Below are positions 44,432 to 52,591 of a stretch of DNA of 64,000 nucleotides, one piece after another. Source of the stretch: a candidate division LCP-89 bacterium B3_LCP (GTDB lineage Bacteria; Electryoneota; B3-LCP); contig NJBN01000009.1 of assembly GCA_005223185.1 (NCBI GenBank), forward strand, positions 62,001-126,000. The letters are read 5' to 3'. The stretch's first letter is position 1; each line of letters begins with the position of its first letter. Under the pieces are notes generated by a model. That model saw nothing but the letters and a program-made list of their open reading frames with translations. It did no database searches and was not told where the DNA came from. The translations under genes and the position numbers were made by a program.

Positions 44432-45349
44432 TTAGTCTTGGTCATCCAACACGTTTAGTATAGAATCAACCTTTTCTTTTTCAAGCCCTTTTTCAATGGC
44501 AAGTTCCAGTGCTTTGATGGTCAAAATGCGATACAAAGGCTCTGTGGAAGGATCCGTTTCTGATAACACTTCCAGGTGACATTTAACGGTTTCGGCGTCG
44601 CCGCGCACCACCGGACCGGTGAGCGCCTGAATTTCCCCGCTGTTCAGGCAGTTATTTAAGCTGGTTTCCATAAGCGGACGTAGCATTTTGCGTCCCAGGG
44701 TGGGGGGGACGTCCAACGAACTCAATAACAGGAGCGCTTCTCTTAGTAATACAGGAATAAAATTGGAAGCGAAAACAGCCGCTGCATGATACTGTGATTT
44801 GCCTTCCGGAGGCAATTTGACAGGAATGCCACCCATTTGCAGAATGACTTCTTCCATCAATTCAACTGCTTTTGAATCGCCTTCAATAGCGAAGTATGCG
44901 CCTTTTAATGAGGGGCTTTTATCCACTGAAGTGAAGGTTTGCAGAGGGTGCATTGAGCCGACTGCGATGCCGTTTCCTGACGAATTTTCTAAAATGGAAG
45001 CAGGTAACGCACCAGAGGTGTGAATGCAATAATGAAAACTTGAGGAGGATGGAGATTTGTTGATAGAGCGATCAATATTAGCGATCTCCGCATCGGGAAC
45101 GGCTATCAGAGCGACCTGGGTTTCCTCGCCGATCTTTTGTAATGAATAGAAACAATCTGGGATTGTGAGTTCATTAGCCAAATCGCGTGATCGGGCTGTG
45201 CGTTTGTCTATGCAGGCGGTGATTTTGTAACCTGCTTGATTCAAGTGCCTTGCCAGCGCACTTCCCACAGCGCCGGCGCCGATTATGGCAAAACCCAGAG
45301 TTTTCGTATCAACCCTAAATTGTCCAGAAGGTTCAGTAGAAACTTTAAT
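44432..45349 (-). CDS. Rossmann-fold/DUF2520 protein
   Basis: The N-terminal NAD(P)-binding motif GFAIIGAGAVGSALARHL is complete only if translation begins upstream of the GTG at 45268, which codes for the Val inside the glycine motif. Back to an in-frame TAG near 45400 there is no ATG, GTG or TTG. An ATT at 45349, three bases after GGAGGG, is the best candidate and gives about 306 residues. A Rossmann half is followed by a helical DUF2520 domain (KSQYHAAAVFASNFIPVLL, LTGPVVRGD). The family resembles F420/NADP oxidoreductases and ketopantoate reductase-like proteins; substrate unknown. porX starts 47 bp downstream. A frameshift or sequencing error at the start is possible. Confidence 0.7.
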   Translation of the reverse strand: MKVSTEPSGQFRVDTKTLGFAIIGAGAVGSALARHLNQAGYKITACIDKRTARSRDLANELTIPDCFYSLQKIGEETQVALIAVPDAEIANIDRSINKSPSSSSFHYCIHTSGALPASILENSSGNGIAVGSMHPLQTFTSVDKSPSLKGAYFAIEGDSKAVELMEEVILQMGGIPVKLPPEGKSQYHAAAVFASNFIPVLLREALLLLSSLDVPPTLGRKMLRPLMETSLNNCLNSGEIQALTGPVVRGDAETVKCHLEVLSETDPSTEPLYRILTIKALELAIEKGLEKEKVDSILNVLDDQD

Positions 45350-45366
45350 AAGCCCTCCATTCTGAA

Positions 45367-45397
45367 TGCTTGTCAGATTCCAGACAAGCCGGAATGA
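45367..45397. repeat. Dispersed palindromic repeat
   Basis: GTCAGATTCCAGACAAGCCGGAATGAC region: the ends GTCAGATTCC and GGAATGAC form an imperfect hairpin. It is a common intergenic repeat type. Confidence 0.5.
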
Positions 45398-45437
45398 CTA
45401 GCATGGCTTCGGAAATTGTATTCACACCACCTTAACA

Positions 45438-45472
45438 AGAAACCGGTTCGCTGCGGGCGAACCGGTTTTGAA
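45438..45472 (-). terminator. Hairpin terminator after the subtilase
   Basis: AACCGGTTCG (45441) and CGAACCGGTT (45458) pair perfectly over ten bases around a seven-base loop; on the minus strand TTTCTTGTT follows. It lies 30 bp beyond the subtilase stop. Confidence 0.7.
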
Positions 45473-45501
45473 AACAACTTCAAAACTGCGATCTGCCTGC
45501 A

Positions 45502-48153
45502 CTATTTCAACAGTATCATCTTATTTGTAATCGCATTTCCTCCTGCTTCCAGGCGGTAGAGATAGATTCCGCTGGCAAGTCCCTCACCGTTGAACACAAC
45601 CCTGTGGTAACCTGCTTCCAGAGACCTATCGACAAGTGCGGTGATATTCTTACCCGTCAGATCGAACACGCTGAGTTTAACATATCCAGCAACAGGCAAG
45701 CTGAACTCGATCTCAGTTGAAGGATTGAATGGATTGGGATAGTTCTGTCCCAAACTAAACTCAACAGGAAGTTCATGAGGCTTATTCGGTTCGACCACTG
45801 ATGGCTGATTGGAATCAAACCAGGCGAAAACGTCCGTCAATACTTCCGTTCGAGCAGTTGAATTCAAAGCGCCGGTGACCGCTTCAAAACAGAAGGGCAG
45901 GTAAACCAGCATTCCACCGCCTTCCTGCGACCAACGTATACCAGCGCCCAGGTCGTTGGAGTATTCATAAATCAGTTCAGCGGGCGACAGCGGTTCAATC
46001 GTTGAAGGGTCGTTGTTGTTGGGCGCACCGCCTGAACCTACTGATAGGTACAGTGTATCGCTATCAGATACCGGATCACCATCCATACCGGTTAACAGCA
46101 GGGCCCCGCTGGAAGAGGTAGATAATGCGTATAGAGCATTAGCATAAAAATCCGTCCCTGCCAGTTGTTCGTCAATGTCCTCGCCGCTCAACAGCAGGTA
46201 ACCGCCGTTATTCAGGTGCTCTTCGATGGAAGACTGTTCGGATTGTGTCAGGGGATCATCTTCGTTGGAAGTGAACCAGATGACGATAGAATAATTGATG
46301 ATCTCTTCTGAAGATAGTTCACCCACGCTGGTGACATCCCAGTGTTCGTAGGTAAGTTCAAGGGAATCCATATCCTGGATGTACCAATCTTCGAAATTGG
46401 CTCCCCCATCATCATCCACAATGATATATTCAGGGCGACCGATCCACTGGTTTATCTCTTCGATTTGTTCCAATCCCATGCCGTTTTCAACACGAGTCAA
46501 GGTAAAGGTTACTATATGTGGTTCTGCAAGAGGATCCACGGAAAAGATGAAAGGATCGCTGTGATTATTGGCTGAAGCGCCGGCAGCTATATCACCTAAG
46601 TTGATATATCCATTACTGATGACTATGCCTGGATCAGTGCATTCGAAGGTTACTTCCACGTTCACAGCACCCATAGTAATTGATTGATTTTCTATAGTGA
46701 TCAGAAAATCCACCGTCTCCCCCGGATCAGGTCTTCCATCTCCATTTCCCGCTGTATCGTCGAATTCCTGCTGGGTATAGTATAGGTTGGGATAGAGGAT
46801 GGAAATCGCCGTTCCGGCGTCTATCCGTCCATATCCTAACTGGCCTATATATGATGGATTTATGGCATCTATATTGAAGCAGGTATCAAAAATATGCTGG
46901 GCCACCTGCGCATTGGTCCAACCCGGTTTAGCAGCCCAGACCAGACATCCTAAACCAGCTGCAATGGGGCAAGCCATGGACGTTCCCTGAGCCAATTCGT
47001 AGTTATTTATGGGCCATGTGCTGTAGATTTCCATGCCAGGTGCGGAAATGTCAACCCAGTCACCGTAATTACTGAAGTAGGCTTTTCCATCATTCTGATT
47101 AGTTGCCGCCACCGCGATAACGTTGTCATACGCGGATGGATAGTGAAGCGTTGAAGTGTTTTCATTACCTGCCGCCGCAAATATCAAGACGCCCTGTCCC
47201 CAGGCATTCTGGATGGCAGCATTCTCCGGTCCCCAGAACTGATTATTGCCGTAGGAAAGAGTAATCACATTTACGCCGTTGTCCGCACAATAGGTAATAC
47301 CTTGTGTGCCTGCATAAACATATTCACCATCTCCGGCTCTAGCTGTCATTATCTTGCACTGATAACCCAAACTTGATATCCCCACGCCGTTATCCGTAAC
47401 TGCCGCCGCATCACCTGAACAGTGGGTTCCGTGTCCGCCTTGAGGATCATTATCCTGAACGTCGTTGGTCCAGATCCAGGTGTTCCAGCCCCAGAAGTCG
47501 TCTGTATAGCCATTAGCGTCGTCATCTATACCATTCCATTCGAGAGGATCGATTATACCGTTGCCATTCAAATCTTCACCGGGGTTTATCCAGAGGTTAT
47601 CGCGCAGATCATCGTGAGTGGTGTCTATACCGGAATCCACTACGCCTATGATTACCCTGTTATCTCCTGTACAATAGTCGAAAGCAACGTCGGCGTCAAC
47701 CTGAGACATGTACCACTGGTTAGTCCAGTAGGGATCATCAGGAATATAGCACTGCTTTCTGACGTAATATGGATCCGCAGTGATGATCAGGGGGTTATCA
47801 CCGTAAGCATTGACCACTTCTTGCAGGTCTATTTCAAGCGGGAATTCCAGGATATAGTATCTGGAAAGATCTCTGATGGACGGATCAGCAGGTTCAGACG
47901 AGTTCCGGAAGAATTTCGTTATCTGAAAAATTCCATACTGACGGGCTAAAGCGTCTAAGTTATTTTCACCTAAAAGTGCAACGCCATCCGTGTTCTGAAC
48001 TGTTATAGCGCCCAATTCTTCGGCGAATTCCACTACGATCCGCCCTTTCCATTCCAGGTTTTCCGTCAATGGCGGTCTGGTGATCCCCTCTGATGCAAAT
48101 GCAGTGATCTGAAACGTCAGCAGGAGTAGTACTACGTGGGATGATAGCTTCAT
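45502..48153 (-). CDS. Secreted subtilisin-like protease with T9SS sorting domain
   Basis: 883 residues from the ATG at 48153, which has AAGGAA 6 bp upstream; an ATG 24 bp earlier is less likely. A signal peptide (MKLSSHVVLLLLTFQITAFA) and a propeptide of about 120 residues precede an S8 domain: Asp in IIGVVDSGIDT (about 173), His in GGHGTHCSGDAA and Ser in AQGTSMACPIA. A CARDB-like and a ThuA/glutamine-amidotransferase-like region (IIVDDDGG...YLLLSGEDIDEQL) follow. The end is a T9SS type-A sorting domain (GQNYPNPFNPSTEIEFSLP, GLASGIYLYRL, MILLK). Predicted surface or released protease. Confidence 0.93.
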   Translation of the reverse strand: MKLSSHVVLLLLTFQITAFASEGITRPPLTENLEWKGRIVVEFAEELGAITVQNTDGVALLGENNLDALARQYGIFQITKFFRNSSEPADPSIRDLSRYYILEFPLEIDLQEVVNAYGDNPLIITADPYYVRKQCYIPDDPYWTNQWYMSQVDADVAFDYCTGDNRVIIGVVDSGIDTTHDDLRDNLWINPGEDLNGNGIIDPLEWNGIDDDANGYTDDFWGWNTWIWTNDVQDNDPQGGHGTHCSGDAAAVTDNGVGISSLGYQCKIMTARAGDGEYVYAGTQGITYCADNGVNVITLSYGNNQFWGPENAAIQNAWGQGVLIFAAAGNENTSTLHYPSAYDNVIAVAATNQNDGKAYFSNYGDWVDISAPGMEIYSTWPINNYELAQGTSMACPIAAGLGCLVWAAKPGWTNAQVAQHIFDTCFNIDAINPSYIGQLGYGRIDAGTAISILYPNLYYTQQEFDDTAGNGDGRPDPGETVDFLITIENQSITMGAVNVEVTFECTDPGIVISNGYINLGDIAAGASANNHSDPFIFSVDPLAEPHIVTFTLTRVENGMGLEQIEEINQWIGRPEYIIVDDDGGANFEDWYIQDMDSLELTYEHWDVTSVGELSSEEIINYSIVIWFTSNEDDPLTQSEQSSIEEHLNNGGYLLLSGEDIDEQLAGTDFYANALYALSTSSSGALLLTGMDGDPVSDSDTLYLSVGSGGAPNNNDPSTIEPLSPAELIYEYSNDLGAGIRWSQEGGGMLVYLPFCFEAVTGALNSTARTEVLTDVFAWFDSNQPSVVEPNKPHELPVEFSLGQNYPNPFNPSTEIEFSLPVAGYVKLSVFDLTGKNITALVDRSLEAGYHRVVFNGEGLASGIYLYRLEAGGNAITNKMILLK

Positions 48154-48389
48154 GATAATTCCTTTGAAGTAAAGCATTCTATCAGATTACGAGCGGTATC
48201 AGAGAAGGTTAGTCCTCAACTTATATACTGAGTTCAAGAAACGTTGTAAGGATCACCCTCTTACTTCTTTAACTAATATAAAAAATAAAAAGTTCGGTGT
48301 CAAGATAAAACTATATCACTTTACACCCCAAAACGCAAATATTACCTCATTCAGGGCAAAGACCAATATCCAACTTTACCTGATTTTGA

Positions 48390-48418
48390 TTGACATTCAA
48401 GACCTATTAACGTAAATT
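48390..48418 (+). promoter_or_regulatory. Sigma-70-type promoter of mltG
   Basis: TTGACA, 17 bp, TAAATT; the start codon of mltG is 24 bp after the -10 box. Confidence 0.7.
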
Positions 48419-48441
48419 AAAAGTTTAGGGATCATTGTAGA

Positions 48442-49545
48442 ATGCCTAACTATCCAATCTTGAAATTTCTAATGAAATTTGATCTCAAGACACCCCTCAT
48501 TATCGCTATTATCTGTGCTGCCATGCTGTTGGGCGTGGTGACAGGAAGAACCTACAACGCCATATACGGGCACAACGAAACCATCGGTGATGGGATATAT
48601 GCTATAATACACGTAAATCCCGGGATGACCGTTTTGGATGTGGCTCACTTGCTGAAAGAAAGCGGACTGATAAACAGTACTAAAGACTTCACTTTCTCAG
48701 CAAAATTTCTTAAATTTGAGCAGAGCATTCAAACCGGAGAATACGCACTTCCATACGGGCAATCCAATTGTGCGCTGTTATCGAGGCTGGTGAACGCCGG
48801 ATCAGCCGCTAATTTGATAGCCATCCCGGAAGGTTATACAGCCCGCCAGATCGCGCTATTGTTGAGCAGAGAAATTGATCTGGACACTTCAGCTTTTATG
48901 TATGCTATAAGGGATACGAGCCTTCTAAATAAATACGGAATCGAAGCTCCTTCATTTGAAGGATTTCTATTCCCTGATAGTTATAATTTCTACCGGTCCA
49001 TATCAGCGTCCTGGATTGTGGATAAAATGGTGAGTCGCTTTTTCGAAGTGTTCGATTCTGCTATGAAGGCGCGAATCGAGCATTATGAATTCACTATGAT
49101 TGAAGCGATTACGCTGGCATCTATCATTCAGGGCGAAATGATACATCAGTCGGAAGCGCCGCTTATATCGGCGGTTTACCATAACCGCCTGAAGCGTAAG
49201 ATGAGATTGCAGGCTGATCCGACAATTCAGTATTTAATACCCAACAGCCCCAGGCGCTTATGGCAGCGGGACCTTGAAATTGATTCCCCTTATAATACCT
49301 ATAAATATCGCGGGTTGCCACCGGGTCCTGTCTGTAATCCTGGTCGCAGAGCTTTGGAAGCCGCTCTGAATCCAGCGGATAAGCCGTATCTCTATTTAGT
49401 TGCCAAAGGCAACGGTGAACACGCTTTCAATTTCGATTTCGCAGGTCATCTGAAAGACAAAGCTAAATTGGATAGCCTGAGAGCCGCCATAAAGCGAACT
49501 CAGCGCAGTTTTATAGCCGGTGAAACAAAGGATCCTTCTCGTTAA
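48442..49545 (+). CDS. mltG: Endolytic murein transglycosylase MltG
   Basis: 367 residues. A membrane helix (about 16-36) is followed by a LysM-like part (HVNPGMTVLDVAHLLKESGLI) and the YceG catalytic domain. That domain has the Glu in ASIIQGEMIHQSE (about 233), VYHNRLKRKMRLQADPTIQY and the terminal YRGLPPGPVCNPG. It cuts nascent glycan strands in the periplasm and sets their length. It starts the run mltG-pcrA-nadC-kinase-receiver. Confidence 0.94.
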   Translation: MPNYPILKFLMKFDLKTPLIIAIICAAMLLGVVTGRTYNAIYGHNETIGDGIYAIIHVNPGMTVLDVAHLLKESGLINSTKDFTFSAKFLKFEQSIQTGEYALPYGQSNCALLSRLVNAGSAANLIAIPEGYTARQIALLLSREIDLDTSAFMYAIRDTSLLNKYGIEAPSFEGFLFPDSYNFYRSISASWIVDKMVSRFFEVFDSAMKARIEHYEFTMIEAITLASIIQGEMIHQSEAPLISAVYHNRLKRKMRLQADPTIQYLIPNSPRRLWQRDLEIDSPYNTYKYRGLPPGPVCNPGRRALEAALNPADKPYLYLVAKGNGEHAFNFDFAGHLKDKAKLDSLRAAIKRTQRSFIAGETKDPSR

Positions 49546-49551
49546 AACTTG

Positions 49552-51765
49552 ATGAACTTCAACGATTTAAATACTGCACAGGCGAAAGCAGTGCGTGCGC
49601 ATGAAGGACCCGTTCTGGTTTTAGCGGGCGCTGGAAGCGGTAAAACGCGTGTGATAACGTACAGAATAGCCTATCTATTACAGGAGGGCTTGGCGAAACC
49701 CTGGCAGATCCTGGCGGTAACCTTCACCAATAAAGCTGCCGCGGAAATGAAGCAGCGCGTTTTCAAAATGCTGAAATCTGAAAACCGCGATCTCTATATC
49801 GGCACCTTTCACGCTTTCGGCGCCAGGTTCCTGCGCAGACACGCAGAAGCCTTCGGGAGAAATTCTAAGTTCACCATTTATGACGTAGATGATCAGGAGC
49901 GGCTGCTGCGTTCCATATTGAAGCGTAAGATGGGTAGCACGGAAGTGCGCAGCCTCATGCCGGTTGTGAAAGGGTTCATCGGAAAAGTAAAAAACGGCAA
50001 CGAATCCGCAGAACTGTTAGCAGAAATATCTCAGCACCAATATTCCCATTATTTCAACGATACCTATAAAGAATATGAAGCATTACTTAAAACTAACAAT
50101 TCCTTTGATTTCGATGATCTGATTTCGCTGCCGTGCGAACTGCTGCAGAGAGATTCCGATATCAGGGAAAGCTACAGACAACGCTTCCAACACGTCCTGA
50201 TAGATGAATTCCAGGATACCAATTACAGGCAGGGAGAATTGGCCCGTCTGTTTACGGCGCCATCAGGTAATATCACCGCCGTCGGTGATGATGATCAATC
50301 CATCTATGGATGGCGCGGTGCTCATCTTGGCAACATCCTGCAATTTGAGCAGGATTACAAAGACGTACGCATCTTCAGACTGGAGCAGAACTATCGTTCC
50401 ACGCAGGCTATTCTCAATGTAGCGCATAATGTGATCAAGAAAAACCCATCCAGACATCCGAAGAAACTGTGGACAGACCGCAAAGGAGGAGAAAAGCCTC
50501 TGCTAATCGCTTCCAATGATGAACACGAGGAAGCTGGAAAAGTAGTGGAGCGCATCGAGGAATACAGTTCATCAGACAGTTACAAGCCGGGTGACATGGC
50601 GATATTGTACCGCACCAACGCTCAATCGCGACCTTTTGAAGATATGCTCAGGCAGAAACACATCCCCTACGTTATCGTGGGAGGATTGAAGTTTTACGAA
50701 CGCAAGGAGATAAAGGATTTCTTAGGTTATCTACGGTTGTTGGTTAACCCTAACGATGTGGTATCCATACAGCGTGTGATAAACTTGCCGCCTAGGGGTA
50801 TCGGACAGAAGACGGTGGAAAATCTTCAGAATCATGCCAAGGAAACAGGTTGTACCTTCTATGAAGCGATAATCGCAGCGGAAATGGACAATGAGATAGG
50901 GGGGAGGTCTTCAGGTAAGGTTGCCCAGTTCGGAAAATGGATAGAGAGCCTACGTGCTTATGCGAACAGTGCAAATATGTTCAAGGTGAGCGAAAGGCTG
51001 CTTTCTGAATCCGGATTGCTGGAATTTTACCGTAAGGAAGATGCGGAAAAAGCCCAAACGAGAGAAGACAACTTGAGTGAGTTGTTGAATGCTCTGCGGG
51101 AATACTGCTTTAATAGTGATCACAGTTGCTTGGAAGATCTGGACAATTTCCTGCAGGAAGTGGCACTGGTTACCGATATAGATAGCTGGCAGTCGGAAGA
51201 GCAGACCGTTACGCTTATGACCCTGCATGCAGCCAAGGGTCTGGAGTTTCCCATCGTATTCATGACCGGACTTGAGGATGGTCTGTTCCCTATACAGCGT
51301 TCAATAGATGAACCACAAGAGCTGGAAGAGGAGAGACGCCTGTTTTACGTTGGCACTACCAGAGCGATGAATCTGCTGCATCTAACTTATGCGCGCAACC
51401 GTATGAGGTGGGGTCAGGATTTGCTCTGGCAACGCCCCTCTCGTTTTTTGGATGAAATACCTGAAAAACAACTGAATATAGTTGGCGATTATTTCGCTGA
51501 ATCATCTGCTATGACAAACGTCACCCGGACCTCAAAAAGGGACTCCGTTATTAAGAAGAAAATAGCTGAATTGAGGGCAACCCATCAAGACGAATATGGG
51601 GAACTGCAAATAGGGTGCAGAGTAGAGCATTTTAAATTTGGTGAGGGCATCGTAATCCAGACTGAAGGTCGTGACAGCGATTTGCGCGTTCTGGTGAATT
51701 TCGATGGCCTGGGTGAGAAACTGCTCTTGGCAAGCTTCGCTAAGCTGAAGGTACTGGCTGACTGA
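49552..51765 (+). CDS. pcrA: UvrD/PcrA-type DNA helicase
   Basis: 737 residues from the ATG at 49552; a TTG 3 bp earlier is possible. Superfamily 1A motifs: AGAGSGKTRVITYRIAYLL (28-46), TFTNKAAAEMKQR, LIDEFQDTNYRQ, GDDDQSIYGWRGA, MTLHAAKGLEFPIVF and EEERRLFYVGTTRA. The C-terminus (about 680-735, VEHFKFGEGIVIQ...VNFDGLGEKLL) is the Tudor-like RNA-polymerase-binding module of PcrA/UvrD. It acts in nucleotide excision repair and replication restart. nadC starts 1 bp after its stop. Confidence 0.94.
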   Translation: MNFNDLNTAQAKAVRAHEGPVLVLAGAGSGKTRVITYRIAYLLQEGLAKPWQILAVTFTNKAAAEMKQRVFKMLKSENRDLYIGTFHAFGARFLRRHAEAFGRNSKFTIYDVDDQERLLRSILKRKMGSTEVRSLMPVVKGFIGKVKNGNESAELLAEISQHQYSHYFNDTYKEYEALLKTNNSFDFDDLISLPCELLQRDSDIRESYRQRFQHVLIDEFQDTNYRQGELARLFTAPSGNITAVGDDDQSIYGWRGAHLGNILQFEQDYKDVRIFRLEQNYRSTQAILNVAHNVIKKNPSRHPKKLWTDRKGGEKPLLIASNDEHEEAGKVVERIEEYSSSDSYKPGDMAILYRTNAQSRPFEDMLRQKHIPYVIVGGLKFYERKEIKDFLGYLRLLVNPNDVVSIQRVINLPPRGIGQKTVENLQNHAKETGCTFYEAIIAAEMDNEIGGRSSGKVAQFGKWIESLRAYANSANMFKVSERLLSESGLLEFYRKEDAEKAQTREDNLSELLNALREYCFNSDHSCLEDLDNFLQEVALVTDIDSWQSEEQTVTLMTLHAAKGLEFPIVFMTGLEDGLFPIQRSIDEPQELEEERRLFYVGTTRAMNLLHLTYARNRMRWGQDLLWQRPSRFLDEIPEKQLNIVGDYFAESSAMTNVTRTSKRDSVIKKKIAELRATHQDEYGELQIGCRVEHFKFGEGIVIQTEGRDSDLRVLVNFDGLGEKLLLASFAKLKVLAD

Positions 51766-51766
51766 T

Positions 51767-52591
51767 ATGAATCTTGAGGAATTAGTCAAATTCGCTCTAA
51801 TAGAGGACGTTGGAAGCGGTGATATCACCACAGAGATGCTTGTCGATCCACTTCAACGGGGCCAAGCAGAGGTAATCACCAGGTGTGAAGGGGTTCTTTC
51901 CGGATGTGCACCTTTCAATGAAGTATTCCGTCAGGTGGATAAATCGCTGAAAGTGGACTGGCAGAAGAAGGATAGCGACAGATTTGCGCAAGGCGACACA
52001 ATCTGTCATCTTAATGGGTCAAAATCGTCCATACTGACGGGTGAACGAACCGCGCTGAACTTTTTAGGCAGACTTTCTGGAATAGCCACTCTCACCAGAG
52101 CCTTTGTGGAACGAGTGCGAGGGACAAATGCAGTTATCCTGGATACCAGAAAGACCACTCCACTTCTGCGCAAATTAGAAAAAGACGCCGTACTTCACGG
52201 TAGAGGCTCAAATCACAGGTTTGGTTTGTACGATATGATTTTAGTCAAGGACAACCACGAATCTGCTGGGGGCGGTATAGGAAACGTACTCAAAGGATTA
52301 TTCGCCAATAACACTATTCCTACTAAAGTAGAAGTTGAGGTTAAAACACTGGAAGAACTCCAGATAGCTCTCCAATTCAATGTTGATCGTATCATGCTTG
52401 ACAACTTCAGCATTGACATGATAGAGGAGGCGGTGAAATCGTCAGGCGCCAAGGTCCCTCTGGAGGTATCCGGCGGCGTTACGATTGACAACATAAGTGA
52501 TATTGCCGCGACCGGTGTGGAATTCATCTCCATCGGCGCTTTGACTCATTCAGCAGCAAGCATTGATTTTTCACTGCAGATGATCTCATGA
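51767..52591 (+). CDS. nadC: Nicotinate-nucleotide pyrophosphorylase (carboxylating)
   Basis: 274 residues, normal length. Signature parts are IEDVGSGDITTEM, ILDTRKTTPLLRKLEKDAVLHGRGSNHRFGLYDMILVKDNH (about 124-164), VEVEVKTLEEL and LEVSGGVTIDNI. It joins quinolinate and PRPP into nicotinate mononucleotide in NAD synthesis. It overlaps the following kinase by 4 bp (ATGA). Confidence 0.96.
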   Translation: MNLEELVKFALIEDVGSGDITTEMLVDPLQRGQAEVITRCEGVLSGCAPFNEVFRQVDKSLKVDWQKKDSDRFAQGDTICHLNGSKSSILTGERTALNFLGRLSGIATLTRAFVERVRGTNAVILDTRKTTPLLRKLEKDAVLHGRGSNHRFGLYDMILVKDNHESAGGGIGNVLKGLFANNTIPTKVEVEVKTLEELQIALQFNVDRIMLDNFSIDMIEEAVKSSGAKVPLEVSGGVTIDNISDIAATGVEFISIGALTHSAASIDFSLQMIS

